A stretch of 64,000 bases of DNA from Isoetes taiwanensis (lineage: Eukaryota; Streptophyta; Lycopodiopsida; Isoetales; Isoetaceae): the NCBI GenBank assembly GCA_021234155.1, contig JAJEKV010000010.1, forward strand, positions 6,796,871 to 6,860,870, in the 5' to 3' direction. A program made the translations under genes and the position numbers. Positions 24,721-37,400 of the stretch are shown here, one piece after another (positions within the stretch are counted from its first letter, which is position 1; every line of letters begins with the position of its first letter). The notes beneath the pieces are model-generated. The model made no database searches. It saw nothing but the letters and a program-made list of their open reading frames with translations, and had not been told where the DNA came from.

Positions 24721-24725
24721 GCTTA
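24721..24725. repeat. Target duplication half of the chromovirus (GCTTA)
   Basis: GCTTA directly abuts the LTR end. On the kinase strand this is TAAGC, which is present once in the homologous uninterrupted kinase copy at 378-382. The partner duplication should lie at the other end of the element, not visible here. Confidence 0.6.
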
Positions 24726-26378
24726 TGTCACGCTCCCTACAAAATATACAGCGTCCAGCCGTACACTTCGCAGGAAATCCCACATCCGTTCTTCCAACCG
24801 CACGGGCCCTCCGTCTATCCCGAACTCCAGGGTACCTCTAGTGCGGGAAGGGGACACGAAGGTGTCTTGCGCGCCCCTCCCCTATGGGCTCCTATCACAA
24901 TGGAAGCATAAACAACGTCAGAACTAGCAATAACAATACATTGAACTAACTCGAAGGGTAGCACATCCATACATCCATAGATACAATAGAGATATAGACA
25001 TGCCGTAAAATATGAGATCTCCTACCCAAGGCTCAGACTCATGGGGAGGTAGACTGACGGCTAGGCCTCAAGATAGAGCAGACCGAGTCATAACAATGGC
25101 GGGGCTGGCTTGAGACAATGGCTAGGGTTCACCACTCCATCCGCCCTCCTATGCATACTTTGCAGATGGGCTAGATCGGGCTCTGGCATGACTCTAGCTT
25201 TCCGGATATGCAATCTCATGGTATCACCCATCGAGACTACTCCAGGTTACATCTCCCCGGTCTGTCGAGGCAGGAAGGGTTGCATCTCCCCTTCCCGGGG
25301 TCTAGAGGTTCCACGGGCGGCTAGAGAATCGCGGTGACACACGATTCCTCCCCGACTTAACCTCCCAAAACAAGAGCTAGGCCGTCACCTACAGCTCTTG
25401 AGAGGCAGGGGCAACACCATTGCCTCAGGAGGTGTTGGACCTATGCCTGGCCCACAAGAAGTGACCGGCCATAAGCCTAGCCCACTATGGGGTCCCCAGT
25501 AGCCACGCTCAGCAGGGACCCTCCCTCCGCATCTCCTCTAGCCCCGTTGTGTAGTGCTGAGTCACATCATAGCCCCCGAAGCCCGCTGGGTTCCTATGCA
25601 CAGGCCGCAATATAATAGGAACTAAAGGGTCTAACTAGGAGCATCACTAAATAAGGCTACTAGGTGTGTACCCCCCTTCCCAATACAAGAGGAGCAAACA
25701 TGATCAACCATCATCACGTAACTTCATAACATGATAATCATCATAATAACATCTAATCTAATCATACATATCTAGCTTATAGTTAGGGTTCCTTGATTAG
25801 GGTTCAAGATGTTGAATAAGGGTTCTAGGATGGCTCTACTCTAGATACGAAATACTAACTCATCTAGAGTGCTAACTTCCAGATGAACTACTAAGAACAC
25901 TACTCCAAATACCTGCTCCCGAAGCGCTCCCTCCTATTCCTGGCATCTCCATGATCCTCGAAGTGATCGAAGTAGCGCTCACTCCAAGATCGTGCACGCA
26001 TTTTGGTCGCTGTTGCACTAGGCTATGCCACAGCAAACGACGGTCGAAACGGAGTTTCGAGTGCGAACAAGGTTTTCAAGGTGTTGGGTCAGGAAAAGAG
26101 GTCTAGGGTTAGGGTTTAGGTTAATATAGGTTAGGGTCCACATGGGATGACATGTGGCTCCACGTGGCTCCAATGGAACATGGCCATGTGGCACTTGCTC
26201 AATAGGATAAGGCCATGTGGAAAATGGACCTCATCCTAAGGTTATCTAAGTTATATACTTAACTTAGATGTGCACCCATGCCACTTCCTAAGGTATACAA
26301 GGCTACGAAAGTAGACTTGTATAGTGATGGACCCAGAAATATACGTATTTATAGCGTATATTTCCCTGGAATGTCCCA
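24726..26378 (-). repeat. 3' LTR of a Ty3/gypsy chromovirus (1653 bp)
   Basis: On the minus strand it runs from TGGGACATTCC to GGGAGCGTGACA (TG...CA). It is preceded by a polypurine tract AAGGGGGGAAGAA and followed by kinase gene sequence. It holds a telomere-like AGGGTTAGGGTTTAGG stretch near 26104-26119. The matching 5' LTR is not in the window. Confidence 0.7.
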
Positions 26379-26391
26379 TTCTTCCCCCCTT
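26379..26391 (-). other. Polypurine tract of the chromovirus
   Basis: On the minus strand, an uninterrupted purine run (AAGGGGGGAAGAA) ends exactly at the LTR start. It would be the primer for plus-strand DNA synthesis. Confidence 0.7.
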
Positions 26392-27616
26392 AGAATAATG
26401 CTGTCCTTAGCATTGTGCTAAGGTGATGAACCTACACTATCCCGGCAAAACAACATAAGCATACAACTTCGACTTTACTGAAATGATCAACTTCCTTTTA
26501 AACAGTTAACATGTAATATAGGCTATATTTGTACCTATACAAAATTATATAGCCTTAACAAGGTTACTCCTTTTAATAACTCAAAACATTATCAGAAAAG
26601 TTATTAGGGTTCATAATTTAAGTCTAAACCATGGCTCCCCACGTAATGCGCTCCTCCTCCATGCTCCCCTATCACTGGTTTTAGGGGACCACCCCCCTAA
26701 TTACCTCCTTGAGCCGAACTATTAGCTCAAGGTTACCCTACTATCTTGCACTCGATCAAGGATTTGAGCTTAAGGACCATTTAAGATGATCCTATCATTG
26801 CCCATGATCAAGTGCTACCTTGTACACGATCCCCTAGATCGAGTACACCCCAGTGCCTCATGCCCCTGAGGGTTTTAAGCTAGGGAACGTCTCACGATCC
26901 CATCATCGCGCATGATCACTCATTCCTCACCATGAACCCCCTATGGTCAGGTGCGCGTGCCCCGCATCGTCGCATAGAGATCATCCGAGAGATGTCCCAT
27001 CATCGCCCATATTGCTTTCCTTCCTCTCTCACATGACCCTCCTGGTCATGCGCACCCTTGGTGCGTTTTGGCCTAGAGAATGCCTTTGGGGCGTATCTCA
27101 TCATCGCCTACACTTCCAAGGTTTCAGGGATAGGTTCTGTACGTATGAAATTATTTTTTCAGACGTATAAAGTACAAAAATACGTATTTTTCGTATTTAA
27201 TACTTTCGCCCGGCCGGGAAAAAATTTCACGTAAAGCGAAACCTTCATTTAAACTTTAAACTTTTTTCGCGTAAAGCGAAACCTTAGTTTAAACTACGCG
27301 AAATATTTTTTTTTTTTTTAAAAAATTCGGCGTGGCGAAAACCTTCTGTTTAAACTTCTGCGCGAACTATTTTCAGCGTCGCTTACGCGAACCAAAAAAA
27401 AAAAAAATAAAATAAAATTTTTTTTCTGTTTTACGCGAAATTTTTTCGACGCCGGAAATTTTTTTGGACGTATTTTTGACGTATTAAACGTCAAATTTGT
27501 GCCGTATCAAACGAAAAATCATTGTGCGATAAAAGCGATATCTGATGTTGAACCTATCCTCAAAAAGGTTTTGGCACATGCACTCTACTAACTAGAATGC
27601 ATATGCCCCACTCAAG
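26392..27616 (-). other. Chromovirus 3' untranslated stretch with AT-rich repeats
   Basis: No coding sequence between the pol stop and the polypurine tract. About 27220-27440 repeats GTAAAGCGAAACCTT and TTTAAACT words around long A and T runs. It also holds ACGTATTTT words near 27160-27200 and 27470. It looks like a degenerate minisatellite able to form AT-rich hairpins. Confidence 0.5.
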
Positions 27617-28211
27617 CTAACTAAGGAACACACTTAGGTAAGCACCTGGCAAGTCGGCGTCGACGAACTTGAAGACGACTCGACCATCGAACTCCCTCAT
27701 GAAGTCCGGGTATTGCTTCTCAAGATCTTGCTTCAATACCCACGTTGCATCTTCCATGGACAAGTGCTTCCACTTGACCAAATATTGGAGAAACTGAGAC
27801 CTTCTGGTCTTCTTGAATGCCTTATCAGGAATCAATTCCGGCACAATTTCAACTTGTTCCTCCGTCATTTCCAACAAGGTTGGAGTTTCCAAATCCTCAT
27901 CGGGATTTGGATTGTGCCTTTTTAAGAGGCTCACATGGAAGACCTTATGGACTTTGAGGTGTGCAGGGAGATCTAGCTTGTTGGCATGGGTGCCCACCCG
28001 CTCCAAAATCTTAAAGAGACCTGCCCACCTAGAAGTGAGCTTCTTGCAGTTCCCTATGCCACACACTATCGCCTACCTTGAATTCTCTTATGGTCCTGTG
28101 CCTGTCGGCCACACTCTTTTGCCGACTTCTTGCCGCTAAAAGATATCCCCTTACCTCTTCAACCGGCTGCTGCATATCTGATAACATTTGCTGGGAGACT
28201 TCTACCTTTGA
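27617..28211 (-). pseudogene. Chromovirus integrase C-terminus with chromodomain
   Basis: It begins mid-protein at SKVEVSQQML (28211) and continues RSRQKSVADRHR and EFKVGDSVW. It then shifts frame and reads the GPY/F-like RWAGLFKI, KVFHVSLLKR and a chromodomain, FLQYLVKWKHLSMEDATWV, ending at 27617. The chromodomain directs integration to heterochromatin by binding histone H3 marks (family knowledge). It is one continuous gene with 50556-51065, now 22.3 kb away. Confidence 0.85.
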
Positions 28212-28215
28212 CACT

Positions 28216-28237
28216 GGGTAAAAGCACGCTGTGGTGT
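28216..28237. repeat. Left terminal inverted repeat of the 22-kb element
   Basis: 22 bp, an exact reverse complement of 50530-50551; begins GGGTAAAAGC and is abutted by CACT. Confidence 0.9.
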
Positions 28238-28481
28238 TCCAATTCGGCTGTCCCCCCTGTCCCCCCAAAATGTGGCGTTGCATCCGCCACTTTTGTGGTA
28301 TGAAAGTATAATTATGGCACCGCTCAACTGCCGTTATTTAAGAATGGAGTCCCAATTTGTGGGGGAAATTCTAATTTCAAAAACTAAAATTCAAGTTCCT
28401 ATTCTTTGGCCCCTTCCTGTTCTTTGCCTACGTCCTGTTCTTTGGCTCCGTCCCTATTGCAAGCTCCAATCCATTGTGGAT

Positions 28482-31400
28482 ATGGATGTCAATGAGGTAA
28501 TCTGTCCACAAACCGGCATTTCAGACAGGAGAAAACGAAGAAGAACCAAGGAAGAAGAAATGTTGAAGAAAAGACGCCAGAGGAAAAGAAGAAGAGAAGA
28601 AAAATTGGAGCTTGCAGAATTGGCAGAAGGATCCGGTTCATCAAGAAGTGCAAGCAGTAAATGCCGTATTGTCCTTAATTTGCTAACGTCTTTCCATAAA
28701 CAGACCAAAAGAATTGAGGATAGCATGAAGAAAGAAATTTTATTTGAGTTTTTGAGAGATAAAACATTGAAAAAATTCATAGGTGAAGAATTAAAAGATT
28801 TGGAAGCCAAGAGCATCGTTATAAGGAGCCTCTGGTACTCCATGCAGACTGTCAAACTCTCTACCAGCAATGACTACCTAGCAGGCAAGAATAGCTGCCT
28901 TGCAATGTCTGTACCATGTCGTGCAGATTCTGAAACAAGTGACAAAATCAGCCAGCGAGATCTTGGAAAGGTATTAGGTGCTCACCCAAGAAATCTGCAA
29001 AAGGCAAAGAAAAAGAGGGAAGAGATCGATTACAATGGTGGGAAATGGGTTTCTTACAAGAGGGCTAAAAGATTCGATGCAATTTCAGATGAACATATAG
29101 AAAAGATTCAAAATTGTTGGATTGAGAACACCAGAGTGTCTCCTAACACAAAGGATGTTAGAACTAGAAGATTGGAGAGAAATGTAAGAGAAGAACATGC
29201 TGCCCACTATCTGGAGGAATCACAGGTTAGTTTATTTCTGTTATTCATATTTTCTTAGTTATGGTGCTTAGTGTGGTGGTGGCGTGGTGCATGTGGTGGT
29301 TATTGTGTTGTACAATGATTGTGGTGTACTGTATGCAGCATGTGAATTGTGTGTAGTTGACTCTAGTCTGAAATGCAATATTTATTTGGAATATTAGAAC
29401 ATGACAGAATTGAATATTCCTTTACTGGGTGTGTGTACAGTCTAAAAATATTTGAGAATGATAGATAACTAACTGATCCTAAGAAGTACAAATTTTTGTT
29501 GAATAAAGACAATTTTTTGTCAGATTCAAGCACAGCTCTGTTGGAAAGTATAATATATTAAAAAAAGGATCTTACAAAATTTGGCTTTACAAAATTTGGC
29601 TTTTCATTGAAAGCTCTGTACCTGAGAACTAAATTCACATGCATGTATGACTGGCTCGAGAATTGGTGCATCCAAAATTATTGTTTTCTGCACTAAAGCA
29701 TCTAAGCTTTCTGTAGTCATCCCAGAATTTAACAGGATGAGGTTTGCCAGTGCTTCCTGCATCCCCTGGTGGTAAGAACGCAACCCTGCCAGTAATTCCC
29801 CCTGTCGCGGACTCAGAGCGGGCAAGTGACAGAGAACAAATAAACCATCTGCCTTTGCAGCAGCATGTAACATAAGGTCATGGACCTTGTCTAAGAGCTC
29901 ACCTTTTTTTTTTTTTTTTGGTACATTATTGAGTCTAGAACTAAATTTTTGATACATATGCAAACGACACTAGGCTTATTTATATCCATGATCTTATAAA
30001 TATGAACAGCAATGCATGTGCATAAATGATACTACTTAAGATATTTGTCGAAGGATATACTTAAATGTGATCTAGGCTTCTAGTTTCTTTATTAATCCAC
30101 AACGTGGCTTTTAAAGTTGGCAAAAAAAAAGGAAGTATATCTAATACTGGGTTAAAATAAGGGCGAGAATTCTTTTGCAAAATTGAATGTTTATTTATCT
30201 GAATTTTGAAAATACACGTTATGGGTAAAATAAATGGCTTTGGATATAGTCAACTATGCAGTGCGGCATGCATTCACTAGATCTTTTCTGCAGATCCATG
30301 TACTCCACATATAGATTTCTTACAGATTTAAGCAGTGTACGATTCTGCTAAAGATGGAATGCCGAGTGTCTGATTGCTTCGGATTCTAGTTTTGGAGGTA
30401 AGCCTTGCATTAAAATTACAGATTCAAGCTATAAAGTTTGATCTCGGTATGTGTTCCACCACTGACGTGAGGTTTTATAGCGCAACTGCTAGGTTTAGAC
30501 ATGCATTTTTAGACATGCAGTTCCACACAGACAGTCCTTTTCCCGGGCTTTTCTTAGTCATACAGTATATAGAATGGAATTCGATTCCACACAAAAGAAA
30601 TATTTCTGAACTTCATAACAACCAAGCTTCCCTTCTGTGGGTCTGATTCAGAAGCCGAGTTTTTCTTGTTAACACTTATAAGGTTTTACCCAGCTCATAA
30701 GCTGGCCTCCACAGAGTCCCTCCAATTAAGTCTTAAGTTTAAGACATACAATGCTGCTGCGTTTAGGAAGGATACTGCCTCAAATAGATTACCATATGTG
30801 GCTTTTGAGCGACAAATGTAGGAGAGCTTTTGGTTGTAGTGGCGCAACCTTATCTCTAAAGACGTTGATGATGCATAAAGCAACAAGAGGCAATGGCATA
30901 TGCTTCACAACAAGATCAAACAGGTTAAAGAGGCAAAAGACTGCCATTGGAACAAGCATGTCGGGTGGCTCAGCTTGAAAAGACATCCCAAGAACAATCA
31001 GGTATTGGTGTGGCTCTCTAATTTTTGTTTTACTCTTGCAAAACATGGCCTTAAACAAGGCCCTCCCAACTTGCTAAAGTATTGCAGCATATCTTTAAGT
31101 ATGGCTTTTAGATGGAATACTTTTAGTGAATAACTATGGCTTATTTGCTGATATACAGTTGGTAAGTGTCATTGGGTAAAACTCTTGTGGACAGCATGCG
31201 CTTTCTTTTCACATTTATCCACTTGTAAAAAACAGGTGATAAACAAGCAACCTGGGGTCTGCTTCTGGTATTTCTAATTCTATATTCCTTAAGTTCTGCT
31301 AATTATTCTGAGATCAAGGTCTAGAAGTGCCATCATGAACTTTTACAGTTCTTGTACGGATAGATAATACTACCAAGGGATTTTTTTTTTTTTTGAAGAA

Positions 31401-34400
31401 CTGTATCATCAATATATTAAAAGAATGGTAATATTACAAAGCAAGTGAGGAGGAAGGAGAACTGCCCCAAAGAGACAGCGATACCTCGACACTCCACAAC
31501 AAACTCACAGAAAGACTGCAACTCTACTGCTGTACAAACCGACCATCACCATCTACAACACCCAAGAAGTCCCGCCAAATGGCAAACTTCCGCTCTACTA
31601 CTCCCGGGAATACCAGAAAGCTTTGAAATAGCTTGTACCTGAGTCGAGGAATCAGAGAGGCTGCAGGCTGCTGAATCCCCTGAAAGATCCACAACCGCCG
31701 CCGCTTCCAAATCAGCCACACCAACCAAGCCGTCTGTGCATGTGGAGTTGCCCTGGGCACTGTTGTATGGTCTCCGGCCTTTCCCACATGCATCCCCTTT
31801 TCTCACTGGAGTGTTGCGGGCTTGGGACCATGTGCGTGTGCTCTTCCAGCTAGATTATGCCTCAGTTTATCAATACTACCAAGGGATTGACCGAGGTAGA
31901 TGTTTTTTCTAGCTGGCTTTTGTCAAGGCTAGGGTAAGCTGGATTTTTTTTTTTTGGGAAGGTAAGAGATATTTTTTCCATTAATTAATAAAAGCTATAC
32001 ATAGGTGTTACTGATGAGAGGTGATCTCATTAGTTCCATTACAACAGCATCACTTGTCTAAAAAGTAGCAGTAGAAAGTTATTCAAATGAGTCAGTTAAA
32101 ACCCTGCTTGAAATAGTTAAACATTGCATAAGGAAAGATTATAGGTTCTGCCATGCCCCTATTGAAGGAGCTGATATGTAAGCCTGACAACAGCATCAAT
32201 GATGAACAGTCGATCCCAAAATTCCTGCAAGGACAAAAATGCTTTCCAAGTGCTTGAGCAAAATATTAGACGAGCAAGATTAATTATTGAGCAGTAGCAA
32301 ATATCAAAATGGAAGTTTGAGATCAGGCTTATGGAGAGTGATAAAGATGATGGCTATGTTGTTGGGGATTGTATGACTTGATCAAATATGGCATTTTAGA
32401 CCCAATAGAAACCTGAGTCTGTTCCAAACCTATAGTTGTTGAATTCAGATCCATTCTCCATTAGCAGCTGGTGTATATCTTGCTTACCCATCAGAAGCAA
32501 TAATGTACCATAGAGGTCTGCCAACATCTTGTGTGAGTAGTATAATTCCCTGTATCTACTCAGCTGCCTATCTGTCAGTGAGTAGTGGTACATGAACAGA
32601 AAACTGTACATACAATACATCTGCACTACTTCCCTGCAATAAATTCTGGCCCATGATGACTCATTGCTGTTGCTTCTCACATTGTAAAGCTTAATCTCAT
32701 CCAAAGTTGCATTTGGCCCTGGTGGCACTAGATTTGATACCCCTGAGCTATTGCAGTATAATGTAGCTTCCTGGTATGTAAGCATGGTATCAAACTTGTT
32801 CCTGCCTTCCCCTTTCAGAAACTCCAGATATTCTAACAAAAACCATCAGAGAAAGGAGCATTAGAATTGATGACATGGAGATAAGAAGTGAAGAAATTGA
32901 AAAAACCAGAGAAGTTACCAATGGAGTCCCATTTCCTGTCATAATTGTCTCCATTTTTATTTTTGTGAGTGACATAACTTTCCAAGTCTAGCTGGAAATT
33001 CATTTTGATCCAGAAAACAGAGACTTTTTTCTTACCATGTACTATCCTATTTCTTGCCTTCCAAATGTTCCAAAGGGCAGTGAAGACAATGGTATTGAGG
33101 AAAGCATCATTGTTTTGAATTTGCTTGAGCAAGTCCCCATGATTTCGAGTAGAGAAATGATGATTAAATTTACAATAGAACCAGGACCAGAAGTCAGCAA
33201 TTTTAGGACAGTTAAAGATATGTTGCAAAGTTTCATTATGAGAGCAATTCAATTGGCAAGCTGGGAGCACAATGGAAATTCTCTGAGAAAGGGAGACAAG
33301 GTTAGGCAGACTTTTCTGGGCAATCAACCAAATGAAGAAATTAACCTTAGGAGGACAATATGAGCATCAGATATTTCTATAAAGAATTTTACACTCCTCA
33401 TCCGAAATAGACCACTTGAGTTTAGCTTTGGCAGAATTATCTCTTTGATTGAGAATGGCATAGACAGAGCTAACTTTATATTTGTTATGGCCATTAATTT
33501 TAAACAGAGCCCCACAGTCATTGCCAATCAGATTGTTAGCTTGAGTCTTGAGATAAGATGCTTTTGAAGTGAAGGTACATGGCTTTGTCACTGGAAGTAC
33601 CATGAATAATCCTCCTAAGATTGGTCCAAGAAATAATGTGATCATTCCTATATAAATCCTTTACATGGGAGATACCATGAGAGGACCATTTCCTATAAAT
33701 CTTAGGATGTCTAAGAGCAGGGATATTATCAGCACAATCTTTGAATAGGGGAGACTAGAAAAGGGAAGAGTGCATATGAAGATCATGATTGACAGGTGTA
33801 TCAAAGCTACCTTGCACAATATTCCAAGCCTTGATCATGTTTTGCATCAAAGGGGAGGTATTTTTGCCAGGGTGCAAAGTATTGAGGGCTGAATCAGGTA
33901 AGCGATGCTGCACAGATGGATGGCCATCAGGATAAGACCTCTCAATCCAATATCTAATGAAGATCGATGCCATGGAATTGCTACCAGTCAGGGTTCTCCA
34001 GATGAATTTGCCTGCCAGGTCACAAGCTTGCAAGTATAGATTTTTGCAGCCCAAGCCACCATTTGACTTAGATCTAGTGACAGTATCCCAGTTAACAGAA
34101 TGAGAACCTCCCCATATGAAATTTCGGATAGTTTTCTCCAGCTCATTGTAAATGGATTTTGGAGCAACAAGAGCTGATGAGAAATAATTGTGCTTCCAAA
34201 AAAAAAAAAAAAAAAAAGAAATAATTGTGTGATGCTCCAAGAACCGAGTTTGCAATAAGAGTTCTGCCTGCCATAGATAAAGTATTTCTGAAGGTATTCA
34301 ATTTCCTCTTAATCTTTTGAAGAATTGGATCCCAGAGCCCTTTAACATTAGGATTCAGGGATAAGGGCATCCCAAGCAGCTTAGTTGCTTGTAAAGCATT

Positions 34401-37400
34401 TAAAAACTTAATGTCACAGAGGAAATTCTCAGTAGAGTCACCTACAATAACACTTTTGGCAATATTTAAATAAATTCCAGAGGCTGCAGAAAATAGATCA
34501 ATAATGTTTAAGAATTTGGCAATATTGTCATGATTAGAGGCCAAGAAAGCGAATGTAGGGGGCAGGAAGTTTTAGACCTTGCAAATTCCCACAATATTGA
34601 TGAAAATCCACTGCCCTAGTGAGCAACTCAGCAACAACCAGAAAAAGGTAGGGGGCAAGAGGACACCCCTGCCTTACACCCCGATCCAATTGAAAGAAAT
34701 TTGAAGGTGAACCATTAATTAAGACAGCTGAATTTGCCATGGAATTTAATCCAAGAATCAAGGAGATTATCTTGGAATTGAAGCCAATTTTTTTCAATGC
34801 AAATTCTAGGAAATCCCAATTTACAGAATCAAAGGCTCTTTTAAAATCTAGTTTTAAGAGCACACAATTTTGGCCAAAAACCCTATTCCAATGTAACCCC
34901 TCCATAGCCACAATATAGTTATCCAAGTTAAATCTATTGGGTAAGAAAGCAGACTGCTTAATATTAATTTTATCTTGGAGGAAAGGCTTGATCCTGTTGG
35001 CAATTAGTTTAGCACAAAGCTTGTAGGTAGAGTTGGTCAAAGAGATTGGCCTCCAATCAGGGAAAGATAAAGGCCTATCTATTTTAGGGACTAAGGTGAT
35101 AAAGCCAGCAGAAATTGAAGAGTGTAAATGCTCAGATCTCCAGAAGCCATGGACCAATTTAATGATATCATCCTTTAGAATATCCCAGAATTGCATGTAA
35201 AATTCTGGAGGGATCCCATCTGGTCCAGGGGATTTGCCTTTGCTAAAACTCAAGATTACCTTGTAAATTTCTTGCTCAGAGGGGATAGAGGCAATCGATT
35301 CATCCATCAAGCTATCAGAGTTTGGAATGATTTGGTCAATGAGTGAGACAAAGTCATCCCTTTTTGAAGTGGAGTTACTCATGGCATTGGCACAGTTACT
35401 AAACAGGGAAGCATATTTCTCCTGAAAAAATTGCTTGATATCTTTAGGAGCATCAATATTTAAACCATTGTCAGATAATACTTGAATGATGGAATTGTTG
35501 AGAAGCTTGTTTCTGGCAGTAAGAATTTTGAACTTCCCAGATCCATTTCTTTGTTGAATTTAATTTTGCATTTAATTGTATAACTCTTGGCCTCCATTTC
35601 CTCAATTGATTTTATTTTCTTTACCAAAACTTCTTCCCCAATTTGGAGAATAATATCATAGGGATGGGAATGGAGCAAAGCTCTAATATTCCTCATTTGT
35701 TCAAGATAGCAATCCTTCTGCCTGGTTTTCTCTTTAAAGATTGCTTGAGACCAGTTCTTGATCCAAGATTTAACTTGCTTGATCTTGGAATAGAAATTTT
35801 TCATAGAATGCTGACCATTGGAGCACAGATTAGCATCTAGCCTGTTTTGAATAGAGAGATAAAAATTCTTAAACTTTTGACAGAACTTATCATTATGCAG
35901 GAGGGAGCAGTTAAATTTGAAAGGAATATTACCCCCCAGGAAGATTCAGAAGATGCTTAGTATGAAAGAATTGAGGCTGGTGATCAGAGATAGAAATGGA
36001 TTCATCACTGACCACATAATAGTTATCCCAAAATGAATTGGAAGAATTTGAGACATAAAACCTGTTGAGAGCACAAAAAACTCTATTTGAGTTTTTTTGC
36101 TTGTTTGACCAAGTATAGATGGCAGTTGACGAGGGAACATGAATCAGATTAGAGTCAAAGATCAGGGAAAATCCCAGTTAGCTCCCTCAGTGGTGGACAT
36201 ATTTATTCTGTTCCCTAATTTCATATCCCAATTAGGGGTGTTATTAAAATCTCCAGATACAATCCAATCAATTGCAGGTTGGGATGAAATCCAATTATTA
36301 ATTTCTGGCCATAATAATTCTCTATCCTTTGGACATGTTGGAGCATAGATGTTGAGAACACCAAAACTAGAATTGTTAATGGAGAAAACTACAGCCTGCC
36401 AACATTTACTAGGACTATTATAAAAGGAGGCAAATCATGATGAGCCCCCCACATGTACCAGAGGATTCTATCCAAACAAAAGAAGCCCCTGGGAAAATCC
36501 AATCAGCCAGACTAGAGCTCTCAAATTTAGGGAGCTTGGTTTCTTGAAGCAGGATGAGGTCAGCCTTGTAATGTCTAAGTTGAGAAATTACTCTTCTTCT
36601 CTTGATGGGGCCTTTCATCCCCCTAACATTCCATGTCATAATCTTCATGAGATAAGATAGGAGGTGTCAAAAGGATCAGATAATTATCTGTTTCTCTTAT
36701 TCTTTTTACTCCTAGTGTTTCCAGCAGGTGTTTTGTAAAGATAAGAGGAGATATCAGGCTTGGCAAGACCTTTTTTCTTTTTAGATTTGGATTTATTCTT
36801 GACATTATTAGTCATAGAATCTTATATTATAATGTTGTGTAATGGACCACGCCCTAGATCTGACGGTCGAGATTAGATTAGAAAATTGGACGGTCGAGAT
36901 AGCCCTTTTATTTTCGTTCTAGCGATTTAGGGCTTCCTCAGCTATGGCGAAGCGGTGCAACAGCCATGGAGCCAAAGCTCGGCATCACCATCCGCCCAGC
37001 ATGGCCCTTGAAGAGCTTTGCCGCCCAGCATGGCGCTTTTGGCAGAAACGCCTGGTTAGATTCAGCCATAGATCCATAAACTCAGATTCAAGGGCTGGAA
37101 AAAATCACAAATAAAGAGAAGGATAAAACATAATCCTATGAGCGAAGATTCTACGAGTCGGTCTGTGCTTAACGAGCCAGTCTGTGCTTATTAGATTTGG
37201 GAAGATGGTGGATTGCTTTGTGGGCAAGATATTGTTGTTGGTTGGGTGAAGACAGGAAGGCTTCAGGTCAAAGGTTCTTTTGTCCAGGAACAATCCTTCC
37301 AAGTATGCATTTGGAGATTTGCTTGAAAAGCAGAATGGCTTTTGCTCGAGATTTTTAACTCTGTTTAACAGGTATTTCATTTTGCTGGCCGTTTCTGTAG

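Noticed and set aside
26100-26130. Telomere-like AGGGTTAGGGTTTAGG inside the chromovirus LTR
   Set aside because: Only two or three imperfect units; no array, so probably chance or a short interstitial remnant.
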